This document shows positions 1 through 7,735 of a stretch of DNA of 64,000 nt, one piece after another. Under the pieces are notes generated by a model. It did no database searches. It worked only from the letters and a program-made list of their open reading frames with translations, and was not told where the DNA came from. The stretch's first letter is position 1. Each line of letters opens with the position of its first letter. Made by a program: the position numbers and the translations under genes. Source of the stretch: Nocardia vulneris (lineage in GTDB: Bacteria; Actinomycetota; Actinomycetes; Mycobacteriales; Mycobacteriaceae); the NCBI RefSeq assembly GCF_001613425.1, contig NZ_BDCI01000041.1, forward strand, positions 124,001 to 188,000. Reading direction: 5' to 3'.

Positions 1-1
1 G

Positions 2-499
2 ATGAACCACAACGGCATCGACGCGGGCATGACCACCGACCCGACGGTCGCGCAGATGGTCAATTCCGGGGAGGCGCGGATCCTGGTCGACATGCGCACC
101 GAGGCGGGCACCCGGGCCGCCCTGGGTGGTTTGTATCCGGCCACCTCGCTGTACATGAGCTGCGCGACCATCGACGCGCATCCGGAGATCGTGCGCAAGC
201 TCGCGGCGGCGTTCGTGCAGACCCTGCAGTGGATCAAGGCGCACACTCCGGAGGAGATCGCCGCGCAGATGCCCTCGCAGTACGCGAGTGCGGGCAAGGA
301 CCTCTACGTCCAGTCCATCCGTGATTCGATCGGCATGTTCAACGGTGACGGCGTGATGAAACCCGAAGGCGCCCAGAATGTTCTGAACATCCTCGGCCAG
401 TACTCGAAGAACGTGCGCCCGGTCCGGGACCGCATCGATCTGTCGAAGACCTACACCACCCGGTTCGTCGAGGAGGCGCTGCGCGCGCCGAAGCAGTAG
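2..499 (+). CDS. ABC transporter substrate-binding protein, NitT/TauT type (5' end outside window)
   Basis: C-terminal 165 residues of a periplasmic-type binding protein of the SsuA/TauA/NMT1 class, which deliver sulfonates, taurine, nitrate or thiamine precursors to an ABC importer. The visible part has the second-lobe pattern of the class: a segment around LYPATSLYMSCATID followed by a helix reading HPEIVRKLAAAFVQTLQWI. Full-length members are about 320-350 residues, so roughly half is missing and the ATG at base 2 is internal. The stop is followed by a strong hairpin. The ligand cannot be read; the neighbouring Rieske oxygenase operon makes an organic nitrogen or aromatic substrate possible, which is inference only. 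Confidence 0.75.
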   Translation: MNHNGIDAGMTTDPTVAQMVNSGEARILVDMRTEAGTRAALGGLYPATSLYMSCATIDAHPEIVRKLAAAFVQTLQWIKAHTPEEIAAQMPSQYASAGKDLYVQSIRDSIGMFNGDGVMKPEGAQNVLNILGQYSKNVRPVRDRIDLSKTYTTRFVEEALRAPKQ

Positions 500-514
500 C
501 GCGCTCGAGGTGCG

Positions 515-546
515 GCGGGCCATCCCGGGCTTCCGGGGTGGCCCGC
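515..546 (+). terminator. Hairpin terminator after the binding-protein gene
   Basis: GCGGGCCA (515-522) pairs with TGGCCCGC (539-546), and CCCGG (524-528) pairs with CCGGG (533-537) around a GCTT loop. The whole is about a 14-bp stem with one T-G wobble. It begins 15 bases after the stop codon at 499. There is no clear T-tract, which is usual for actinobacterial terminators. Confidence 0.6.
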
Positions 547-582
547 TGTCGTGTCGGCACCAGAATTAATGCCTTGACGAGT

Positions 583-624
583 GGTTATCACTTGATAACC
601 TGAAGAGAGTTATCGAACGATAAC
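583..624. promoter_or_regulatory. Two palindromic operators upstream of the Rieske oxygenase operon
   Basis: GGTTATCA-CT-TGATAACC (583-600) and GTTATCG-AA-CGATAAC (609-624) are each perfect inverted repeats with a 2-bp centre and share the half-site GTTATC. Their centres are 25 bp apart and the second ends 19 bases before the ATG at 644. They are the natural binding sites for the TetR-family protein encoded second in this operon, which implies autoregulation. A TTGACG hexamer at 574-579 may be the -35 element. Confidence 0.7.
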
Positions 625-643
625 CTCACGTTCGGGAGGCCCC

Positions 644-1789
644 ATGACCGCGATCACCACCTCGGGCATCCGCGAGATCCTCGCGGAACTGCACCGCTAC
701 CTCGAGCCGGAACCTCCGGCGCTCACCCTGCCGCCCAGCGCCTACTCCTCGCCCGAGCTGTGGGAGCTGGAGCGCGAGTTGATCTTCCGGCGCGGCTGGA
801 TCCTGGCCGCGCACGTCGATCAGCTCGCGCGTCCCGGTGACTATGTGGCGCTGTCGATCGCGGGAGAGCCGGTGGTGCTCACCCGGGCCCAGGACGGCGA
901 ACTGCGCGCGATGTCCTCGATCTGCCGGCACCGGCTGATGCCGCTCGTCGAACCCGGTGCGGGCCATACGGATTCGTTCACCTGCCGCTATCACCTGTGG
1001 AAGTACGGCCTCGACGGCAGGCTGCGCGGGGCGCCGTACATGGGTGGCAACCAGGACTTCGCGCCCAAGCTGTGCCGGCTGCCGCAATTCGCGTTGGCGG
1101 AGTGGAACGGCCTGGTCTGGATCAACCTCGACGCGGACGCCGCACCGATCGGTGACCATCTCGATCGGGCCGCGGCCCAGTTCGACGGGTACCGCCTCGG
1201 CGAGATGGTGCAGGTGGACTCGTGGTCGCTGGAATGGCGGGTGAACTGGAAACTGGTGATGGAGAACGGGCACGAGAACTATCACGTCATCGGCCTGCAC
1301 CGGGAGACGCTCGAACCGTTCATGCCGGGCGGCAGCGATATCCACGTCGAGCACTACTCGCCGTGGGTGCTGCACGCCAGGATCCCGCTCGCCCTGCCGG
1401 TGGAACCGGAAGCGGTGCGGCTGAACGAGATCCAGCGCAACAACGGCATGCTGCTGCTGGGTTTCCCGGTGAGCGCGTTCATCGCGATCGGCGACCAGGT
1501 GGTGTGGTTCAGCTTCACGCCGACGGCGATCGACCGGGTCCAGGTGATCGGTGGCGTGCTCACCCTGCCGGAACTGGCCACCGATTCCGAAGCGCTGCGC
1601 CGCACCCAGCAGGCGGTCACCATGATGATCAACGACGAGGACCGCGACGGCCTGGAAGCCGTGCAGCGCGGCGTCGCCGCGCAGTTCACCGCGCGCGGTC
1701 ACCTCAGCCCCAAGGAGCGGCCCGGCATCCTGGCCTTCTACCGGAATCTGGCCACCGCCTTGCTCGGGGACGAACCGTACGGCCGTTAG
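644..1789 (+). CDS. Rieske non-heme iron oxygenase, alpha subunit
   Basis: Terminal oxygenase, 381 residues, the usual length for a Rieske alpha subunit. The Rieske [2Fe-2S] ligands are C94-x-H96 and C114-x2-H117. The mononuclear iron site is in NWKLVMENGHENYH, with H214 and H219, and the third ligand is probably D333 in the DEDRDG stretch. The residue that normally bridges the two metal sites as Asp is Glu211 here. Glu at that place is known from quaternary-ammonium oxygenases such as carnitine monooxygenase CntA and the betaine demethylase GbcA. This hints at an N-methyl or quaternary amine substrate rather than an aromatic ring (inference). No reductase is encoded beside it. A good ribosome site (GGGAGGC, 634-640) fixes the start. 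First gene of an operon with the TetR gene 10 bases downstream. Confidence 0.85.
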   Translation: MTAITTSGIREILAELHRYLEPEPPALTLPPSAYSSPELWELERELIFRRGWILAAHVDQLARPGDYVALSIAGEPVVLTRAQDGELRAMSSICRHRLMPLVEPGAGHTDSFTCRYHLWKYGLDGRLRGAPYMGGNQDFAPKLCRLPQFALAEWNGLVWINLDADAAPIGDHLDRAAAQFDGYRLGEMVQVDSWSLEWRVNWKLVMENGHENYHVIGLHRETLEPFMPGGSDIHVEHYSPWVLHARIPLALPVEPEAVRLNEIQRNNGMLLLGFPVSAFIAIGDQVVWFSFTPTAIDRVQVIGGVLTLPELATDSEALRRTQQAVTMMINDEDRDGLEAVQRGVAAQFTARGHLSPKERPGILAFYRNLATALLGDEPYGR

Positions 1790-1799
1790 CCTGGAACGC

Positions 1800-2417
1800 A
1801 TGACGGCGGAAACGACCCGATCGAGCCCGGCGGCCGAACGCATCCTGCGTACCGCCGCCGAGCTCATCGCCGTGCGCGGATTCGCGGCCACCTCGACGCG
1901 CGATATCGCCGCCGCCGTCGGGGTGCGCCAACCCGCCATCTACAAGCACTTCGCCGCGAAAGACGACATCCTCGCCGCACTGGTCCGCCTCGGCCTGGAA
2001 CGGCCGCTGGCACTGGCAGACGAACTGGGGGCGCTCGACGCGCCCGCGGTGGTGAAACTGCACCGGTGGCTGGGCGAGGCGCTGGACCATCTGCAAGCGT
2101 CGCCGTATGTACTCGCGTCCATCCTCACCACCCAGGAGCTGACCCGGGAACGCTTCACCGCCGAGCTGGGGCTGGTCACCCGGTTGGATCGCATCGTCAT
2201 CGAGCTGGTGACGGCGGGACAGCGGGAAGGTGACGTGCGCGCGATGAATCCGGTGTCCGGGGCGCGCCTCGTCCAGGCCCTCTTCGATGCTCTCGCACTG
2301 CCGGAGATCGCGGTGCGCCCGGCGGAGATCGTCGAATTCGCCTTGACCGGACTGCTCGCCGACCCCGCGCGGCTGCCCGAGATCCGGCGGGCGGCGCAGG
2401 CGTTACCCCTTTCCTGA
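1800..2417 (+). CDS. TetR/AcrR-family transcriptional regulator
   Basis: 205 residues. The N-terminal helix-turn-helix covers about residues 10-55, with the recognition segment VRQPAIYKHFAAKDDILAAL typical of TetR/AcrR proteins. The C-terminal ligand-binding part is helical and not assignable to a ligand. The gene follows the Rieske oxygenase by 10 bases and precedes the hydrolase by 27, so all three are probably one transcript. The paired GTTATC palindromes upstream of the oxygenase are its likely targets, giving a feedback loop released by the pathway substrate. Confidence 0.85.
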   Translation: MTAETTRSSPAAERILRTAAELIAVRGFAATSTRDIAAAVGVRQPAIYKHFAAKDDILAALVRLGLERPLALADELGALDAPAVVKLHRWLGEALDHLQASPYVLASILTTQELTRERFTAELGLVTRLDRIVIELVTAGQREGDVRAMNPVSGARLVQALFDALALPEIAVRPAEIVEFALTGLLADPARLPEIRRAAQALPLS

Positions 2418-2444
2418 TCGCGATCATCGGCTACCGTCGTTCGG

Positions 2445-3356
2445 GTGATGGCGAGCCTGTCGGGGGGTGCTGAACACGGTGGTGGGGACGTGGTCGAGGG
2501 TCCGGCCGGGCTGCCGCCACGCCGGACGATCGTGCTACCCGACGGGGCGACGATCGCGGTCCGATTCGTGCCCGGCCCCGATCCGGTTCTGCTGCTGCAT
2601 GGTTGGGCGCTGACGGCGGACGTCAATTTCTGTCACCTGATGCCGTCGGTCGCGGCGGAGCACGGCCTCGTCGCACTGGACCTGCGCGGGCACGGCCGCG
2701 GCCTGCCACTGGCCGCCGACCAACGATTCGATATCGCTCAGTGCGCCGACGACGCCGCCTCGGTGCTGGACGCGCTGGGCATCGATCAGGTGGTGGTGTG
2801 CGGGTATTCGCTGGGCGGGCCGGTCGGCCTGGAATTCGCTCGGCGCCACCGGGATCGGGTGCGCGGGCTGGTGTTCGAGGCGACCGCGATGGCCTTCGAC
2901 AGCCGCACCGACCAGATCGGCCGGGTGTTCTTCCGCGGGCTGCGCCCGCTCGCGCATGTCAGCGCGGGCATCGGCCGCACCCTGCCGCTGGCCTACTTTC
3001 GCCGCGCGCGGGCACGCGTGCCGGAGGTGGCGCGACTATGGCCGTGGCTGAGTGCCGAACTGGGACAGTGCCATCCGCGCGTGATCGTCGACGTGATCCT
3101 GGCCGAGTACGCCTTCGATTTCCGGCCGCACGCGGCCGAACTCGCGGGGCTGCCCACGACGGTGGTGGTCACCGCCCGCGACGGGGCGGTGCCACCTACC
3201 GACCAACGAGAACTGGCCGCACTGCTCGGCGCCGAGGTGATCGAGCTGGACGCCGCCCATGACGTTTTCCTGGCCGAGCCGGAAAAGTATGTGGCGGCGA
3301 CGCGTACGGCGATCGAGCAGGTGCTGAAGGACTCCGGAAATTCGACGCCGCCGTGA
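2445..3356 (+). CDS. Alpha/beta-hydrolase fold protein
   Basis: 303 residues, a standard single-domain alpha/beta hydrolase. The oxyanion region LLLHGWALTAD is near residue 50, the nucleophile elbow GYSLGG carries Ser122, and the catalytic His lies in ELDAAHDVF near the C-terminus. A GTG at 2445 is followed directly by an ATG at 2448 and either may start translation. Third gene of the oxygenase-regulator operon; in such a setting it may hydrolyse an ester, lactone or ring-cleavage product, but the substrate cannot be read. Confidence 0.75.
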   Translation: MMASLSGGAEHGGGDVVEGPAGLPPRRTIVLPDGATIAVRFVPGPDPVLLLHGWALTADVNFCHLMPSVAAEHGLVALDLRGHGRGLPLAADQRFDIAQCADDAASVLDALGIDQVVVCGYSLGGPVGLEFARRHRDRVRGLVFEATAMAFDSRTDQIGRVFFRGLRPLAHVSAGIGRTLPLAYFRRARARVPEVARLWPWLSAELGQCHPRVIVDVILAEYAFDFRPHAAELAGLPTTVVVTARDGAVPPTDQRELAALLGAEVIELDAAHDVFLAEPEKYVAATRTAIEQVLKDSGNSTPP

Positions 3357-3402
3357 CCCATCGTCACGCGGCCTCGGGCCGTCGGCTCGGGTCGAACCCT
3401 GC

Positions 3403-4173
3403 TCAGCTCGGTGAAGCAGCGGGCTCGGCCGCGTCGTTCGCCTTCAGTTCGGCCTTCCATTCCCGGAAGCCCTCTTCGGTGCGACCGCGCCGCCAGTAGC
3501 CCGAGATCGACGCCGCCCATTCGGCGGGCACATTGTGCTCGCGGCGCACGTAGCGCCGCAGGTCGTGCATCACCGTCTGGGCTTCGCCGTGGATGAAGAC
3601 CTGCACCTGGCCGTCTTTCCACGGCGCGCTGCGCACGCTCTCGGCGAGCACCTCGCCGGGGCCGCGGCTGCCGCGGTGCAACCAGGTGAACTCGATGCCG
3701 TCGGGCTTGCGCAGCGGCAGTTCGTCGTCCGGTCCGGCCACCTCGACGAACGCGTAGCCGACCGCGTCCGCGTCCATCGCCTCCAGTGCCGCGGCGATGG
3801 CGGGCAGCGCCGCCTCGTCGCCGGCCAGCAGATGCCAGTCCGCGTCGGACCGGGGTGCGTAGGCGCCGCCGGGACCGTACAGGTCGATGGTGTCGCCGGG
3901 CTTGGTCTCGGCCGCCCACGGTCCCGCGATGCCCTCGGCGCCGTGATACACGAAATCCGCGGCGAGTTCGCCGGCTTCCTGATCGACCGAGCGAACCGTG
4001 TAGGTGCGCAGCACCTCGATACCGTCGCGTTCGAAGATGAACTTGACGTAGGAATCGGTGAATTCGTTGTCCTTGAACGCGGCGAAACCGGGTCCGCCGA
4101 GGTGGACCCGGATCAGATGCGGGCTGAGCCACTCGGTGCGCTGCACGGTGAGGGTGGTGCGAGGTCGAGCCAT
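3403..4173 (-). CDS. Siderophore-interacting protein (FAD/NAD(P)H ferric-siderophore reductase)
   Basis: 256 residues, the normal length of the ViuB/SIP family, which reduce ferric siderophores in the cytoplasm. The FAD-binding motif RTYTVRSVD lies about residue 65-75, and the C-terminal NAD(P)H-binding part has the GDEAALPAI and VFIHGEAQTV segments of the family. The frame is open further upstream, but the start at 4173 is chosen because GGGAGG precedes it at the proper distance and a candidate iron box lies just beyond. Expression is therefore probably iron-repressed. It stands alone, convergent with the hydrolase gene. Confidence 0.85.
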   Translation of the reverse strand: MARPRTTLTVQRTEWLSPHLIRVHLGGPGFAAFKDNEFTDSYVKFIFERDGIEVLRTYTVRSVDQEAGELAADFVYHGAEGIAGPWAAETKPGDTIDLYGPGGAYAPRSDADWHLLAGDEAALPAIAAALEAMDADAVGYAFVEVAGPDDELPLRKPDGIEFTWLHRGSRGPGEVLAESVRSAPWKDGQVQVFIHGEAQTVMHDLRRYVRREHNVPAEWAASISGYWRRGRTEEGFREWKAELKANDAAEPAASPS

Positions 4174-4190
4174 AGGTAATCCTCCCACGA

Positions 4191-4210
4191 TTAGAATTAG
4201 GGTTACCTTA
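4191..4210 (-). promoter_or_regulatory. Candidate IdeR/DmdR iron box
   Basis: On the minus strand the bases read TAAGGTAACCCTAATTCTAA. By eye this fits about 13 of 19 positions of the degenerate IdeR consensus TTAGGTWAGSCTWACCTAA. It sits immediately upstream of the ribosome site of the siderophore-interacting protein gene, where an iron-dependent repressor would act. The match is imperfect on one half. Confidence 0.5.
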
Positions 4211-4518
4211 CTGACACTACTCCCCGTTGATCGTGAACGAGGCGGCGCGGCGTTCGGTTGCGGGCGTCGCCGCGGGATCGTTCGGCACCGTTTCGGCGTA
4301 GTTCGCTCAGCGGACCGGTCCGATTGCACCCGTCCGAGGCGCTTACCTGCGAAGTCGGGTTTGCCGTCGGCGCGGCGGTGCCCGGCGGGCGGGCGCTACC
4401 GGTAGCGCGACGTGCCGATCAATGCGAGAACATGCGATGATCCCATGTCATGTGTCCGGGGTCACCGACCGACGACCCCGGCCGTCGCGTCGTTGCCGCA
4501 AGAGAGAAGGACCGCACT
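4211..4518. other. Divergent intergenic region without a recognised gene
   Basis: The 345 bases between the siderophore-interacting protein (minus) and the amino-acid permease (plus) hold the iron box at one end and a ribosome site AGAAGG (4505-4510) at the other. The open frames in between are arginine- and proline-rich and unlike any family I know. Confidence 0.5.
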
Positions 4519-5943
4519 ATGACAGCCGCCGACCGTGAAGTATCGGACGCCGGACCCCTCGACCAGACCGGCGCCGGCGAATCGGAGGGCTACGCGCGCG
4601 GCCTGAGCCCGCGCACCATTCAGATGATCGCCATCGGCGGCGCGATCGGCACCGGCCTGTTCTACGGCGCCGGCGGCGCGATCGAGCAGGCGGGCCCCGC
4701 GCTGATCCTGGCCTACCTGGCGGCGGGCGTGGCGATCTTCGTCATCATGCGCGCGCTGGGGGAGTTGCTCACCTATCGGCCGGTGTCGGGCAGCTTCGCC
4801 GAGTACGCGCACGAATTCCTCGGCCGCTTCGCGGGTTTCGTGACCGGCTGGTCCTACTGGGCGGTGTGGGTGGCCACCTGCATGGCCGAGATCACGGTCG
4901 CGGGCAAGTACGTGCAGTACTGGTTCGATATCGAGCCGTGGATCACCGCGCTGGTGGTGCTCGCCGTGATGTTCGCGGCGAACCTGATCTCCGTGCGGCT
5001 GTTCGGTGAGGGCGAATTCTGGTTCTCCGCCATCAAGGTCACCGCGATCATCGGCATGATCCTGCTCGGCCTCGGCGTGCTGACCATCGGCTTCGGCCAC
5101 GCCGCGAACCCGACCGTGACCAACCTCTGGGCCGACGGCGGCGTGTTCCCGAACGGTTTCGGGCAGTCGCTGCTGGTGCTGCAGATCGTGCTGTTCGCCT
5201 ACGTCGGTGTCGAATTGGTCGGCGTGACGGCCGGCGAGGCCCGCGACCCGCGCAAGACGCTGCGCAAGGCGATCAACACGCTGCCGTTCCGCATCGGCCT
5301 GTTCTACGTCGGCGCGCTGCTGGTGATCATGTCGGTGGCGAGCTGGCGCACCTTCCACGAGGGCAAGAGCCCGTTCGTCGAGGTCTTCCAGCAGATCGGC
5401 ATTCCGGGTGCGGCGGGCATCATCAACTTCGTGCTGCTGACCGCGGCGCTGTCGTCGTGCAACTCGGGTATCTACTCGACCGGCCGCATGTTGCGCACGC
5501 TGTCGATGCACGGCGAAGCCCCGTCGGCGTTGGCGCAGCTGAGTTCGCGGCAGGTGCCCTACGTCGGCATCAGCGTGTCGGCGGCCGCGATGGTGATCGG
5601 CGTGATCGTCAATGTCATCTCGCCGGACAAGGCGTTCGCCTACATCACCTCGGTGAGCACCATCGGCATCATCTTCGTGTGGGGCATCATCCTGGTCTGC
5701 CACCTGATCTACCGCGCCAAGGTCGCGCGCGGCGAACTGCCCGCCAGCGACTATCGCCTGCCCGCCGCCCCGTACACCACCGTCGCGGCGCTGGCCTTCC
5801 TGGCCCTGGTGGTCGTGCTGCTGTTCTGGACCGAGAGCGGGCGCACCGCGCTCGTGGTCGGCCTGGTGTGGGCCGTGCTGGTCTCGGCCGGTTATGTGGG
5901 CCTGACGCGGTTCGGTGCGCGCGCGAAGGCCGCCGAGCACTAG
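4519..5943 (+). CDS. Amino-acid permease, APC superfamily (AAT family)
   Basis: 474 residues with about 12 hydrophobic segments. It imports amino acids or GABA by proton symport in the cytoplasmic membrane. The consensus at the first helix, IGGAIGTGLFYGAGGAI, and the SFAEYAHEFLGRFAGFVTGW segment are diagnostic of the AAT group that includes AnsP, CycA, AroP and GabP. The start is placed at 4519 because AGAAGG lies 8 bases upstream; the 23 codons before it are not membrane-protein-like. The exact substrate cannot be read. A strong hairpin follows the stop. Confidence 0.88.
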   Translation: MTAADREVSDAGPLDQTGAGESEGYARGLSPRTIQMIAIGGAIGTGLFYGAGGAIEQAGPALILAYLAAGVAIFVIMRALGELLTYRPVSGSFAEYAHEFLGRFAGFVTGWSYWAVWVATCMAEITVAGKYVQYWFDIEPWITALVVLAVMFAANLISVRLFGEGEFWFSAIKVTAIIGMILLGLGVLTIGFGHAANPTVTNLWADGGVFPNGFGQSLLVLQIVLFAYVGVELVGVTAGEARDPRKTLRKAINTLPFRIGLFYVGALLVIMSVASWRTFHEGKSPFVEVFQQIGIPGAAGIINFVLLTAALSSCNSGIYSTGRMLRTLSMHGEAPSALAQLSSRQVPYVGISVSAAAMVIGVIVNVISPDKAFAYITSVSTIGIIFVWGIILVCHLIYRAKVARGELPASDYRLPAAPYTTVAALAFLALVVVLLFWTESGRTALVVGLVWAVLVSAGYVGLTRFGARAKAAEH

Positions 5944-5951
5944 AGCGTCGA

Positions 5952-5989
5952 AACGGGCACGCGACCGCCGGGGGCGGCGCGTGCCCGTT
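5952..5989. terminator. Bidirectional hairpin terminator
   Basis: AACGGGCACGCG (5952-5963) pairs perfectly with CGCGTGCCCGTT (5978-5989), and inside it CCGCC (5965-5969) pairs with GGCGG (5973-5977) around GGG. The result is a 17-bp stem with a single bulged A. It lies between the converging permease and TetR genes and can serve both. Confidence 0.8.
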
Positions 5990-5999
5990 GTCGTATCGG

Positions 6000-6665
6000 C
6001 TACTCGCGTTCTGCTCGTGACCGGCGCGGCGTCGGTCTCTTCGCAGGTAGGCCGCTCGGCGCGGGATAGAAGAAGTTCAGGATCAACCTGGTGATGTCGG
6101 CCAGGAACCGCTCGCGGGAGATGGGCGGCTGGTCCAGCACGTAGCGGATCGTCAGATGTTCGACGGTGCGCACGAGCAGCCACGAGGCGGCGTCGAAATC
6201 GACGTCGTCGGGCAGCGCCGCACTGTGCATGGCGAGCGCAGCCCTGGCGATACCGCCGATCTGCTGTTCGAAGGCGAACACCGTGTTCGCGCCGCTGAGT
6301 CGCGGGGTCTGCTCGATCACCGCGCGCAGCAGCGCGGGATGCTTGCCCAGCGCCTCGAGCAGCACGGAAATGGCTGCGGGAACAGCGATTTCGGGCGGCT
6401 CGGCGAGGTTCGCCAGCACGCTGTCGTGCACCACGGCCGCGACCTCGGTGTTGAAGCGGTCGATCACGGCGGTGACGATCGCGTCCTTGTCCGGGAAGTA
6501 CTGGTAGAGCGAGCCGGGGCTGACCCCGGCCGCGTCGGCGATCCGGTTGGTGGACGCGCCGTCGTAGCCGTGCCGGATCAGCACGTCCTGGCCCGCGTCG
6601 ACGAGGCGGGCGACCATGGCACGAGACCGCTGCTGCTGCGGTGTTTTCCGGGTCTTCGGTGGCAT
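6000..6665 (-). CDS. TetR-family transcriptional regulator
   Basis: 221 residues. The DNA-binding part reads NRIADAAGVSPGSLYQYFPD near residues 40-60, a canonical TetR helix-turn-helix. A C-terminal effector domain follows, ending in a basic tail. It is transcribed away from the DUF2236/Lcp/ferredoxin operon across a 47-bp gap that holds an inverted repeat, so it most likely represses that operon and itself. The ligand is unknown. Confidence 0.85.
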   Translation of the reverse strand: MPPKTRKTPQQQRSRAMVARLVDAGQDVLIRHGYDGASTNRIADAAGVSPGSLYQYFPDKDAIVTAVIDRFNTEVAAVVHDSVLANLAEPPEIAVPAAISVLLEALGKHPALLRAVIEQTPRLSGANTVFAFEQQIGGIARAALAMHSAALPDDVDFDAASWLLVRTVEHLTIRYVLDQPPISRERFLADITRLILNFFYPAPSGLPAKRPTPRRSRAERE

Positions 6666-6671
6666 CAGAAG

Positions 6672-6698
6672 ACGAATTGAACGCGAGTATTTATTCGT
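6672..6698. promoter_or_regulatory. Candidate TetR operator between divergent genes
   Basis: ACGAAT (6672-6677) and ATTCGT (6693-6698) form an inverted repeat with a 15-bp spacer. It fills most of the 47-bp gap between the TetR gene and the oxygenase operon, where the regulator would be expected to bind. The arms are short, so this is tentative. Confidence 0.35.
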
Positions 6699-6712
6699 GT
6701 CAGCATCGATTC

Positions 6713-7732
6713 ATGGTGGCACACAATGACGTGGTGCACGAGGGTCGCCGTGTACCTGTTCCGCTCGGCCCGGATTCGTTGACCTGGAAGATCTTCGGCT
6801 CGCTGTACTTCGCGCCGAGCGGGTTGTTCCTCGGCATGGTGCAGAACATGCATCCAGGTCTCGGTGCGGGAGTCGAGTATCACTCGCAGATCCAGGACGA
6901 GTTCTATCAGCGCGTGCTGCGGTCGGCGTACCCGATCGTCGGCGTGGTCTTCGACGGCCCGCGTGCCGAGCAGACCGCGCGTGAGATCGTCGACTATCAC
7001 CGCACGATCAAAGGCCGCGACGAACGGGGGCGGCGTTATCACGCCCTCGACCCGGGCACGTTCTACTGGGCGCACGCGGTGTTCTTCGTGCAGACCCTGC
7101 GGGCCGGTGAGCTGTTCATGGGCGGGCTGACGCCGCGACAGCGCGAGCAGCTCTGGCGCGAGCAATACCAGTGGTACGAGATGTACGGGATGAGCATGCG
7201 GGTCGTGCCGAAGAGCTGGCCGGAGTTCCAGGAGTACTGGAATCACATGTGCGCGCACGTCTTGGAGCCGACAAAGGCCGCATGGGAGGTGTACCGCCTG
7301 GCCGAGCAGGCCCCGGTGCCGCCGTTCCCGATCCTGGAGCTGCTACCGCAACCCTTGTGGAACCGGCTGTTTCGCCCGGCGGGTGCCAGGTTCTACCAGT
7401 TCGTCACGATCGGCCTGTGCGATCCGGCGATCCGGCGCACGATGGGCTTCGACTGGACCGCGCGGGATCAGTTCTGGTTCGACCGGTGGTGCGCCTTGTT
7501 CACCGCACTGAACCGGGTGACGCCGGACGAGATCCGCTATTTCTTCCCGCGGATCCGAGCCGGGCGACGTCGGGCCCGTGGCCTGCGCCCGGCCACGCTG
7601 GCACCACCGGAAGCCCCCGAATTGCTGTGGCCCGCACCGGAACATCGCGCCGATCCCAAACATTACTGCCCCGTGCACGCGGATCACGGCAGCACGCCGG
7701 TCACGAGATTCCGCCAACTGACAGGATTTTGA
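6713..7732 (+). CDS. DUF2236 (MpaB/Lcp-like) oxygenase, first of a pair
   Basis: 339 residues from the ATG at 6713. An earlier in-frame ATG would overlap the divergent TetR gene and is rejected. The family marker is the stretch HRTIKGRDERGRR followed by ALDPGTFYWAHAVFFVQTL, characteristic of the DUF2236 fold shared by fungal MpaB (oxidative cleavage of a prenyl side chain) and the haem enzyme latex-clearing protein. Its substrate is unknown; many mycolata carry several copies. It is followed after 3 bases by a second, Lcp-like family member and then by a ferredoxin, which suggests the three act together. Confidence 0.75.
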   Translation: MVAHNDVVHEGRRVPVPLGPDSLTWKIFGSLYFAPSGLFLGMVQNMHPGLGAGVEYHSQIQDEFYQRVLRSAYPIVGVVFDGPRAEQTAREIVDYHRTIKGRDERGRRYHALDPGTFYWAHAVFFVQTLRAGELFMGGLTPRQREQLWREQYQWYEMYGMSMRVVPKSWPEFQEYWNHMCAHVLEPTKAAWEVYRLAEQAPVPPFPILELLPQPLWNRLFRPAGARFYQFVTIGLCDPAIRRTMGFDWTARDQFWFDRWCALFTALNRVTPDEIRYFFPRIRAGRRRARGLRPATLAPPEAPELLWPAPEHRADPKHYCPVHADHGSTPVTRFRQLTGF

Positions 7733-7735
7733 CCG

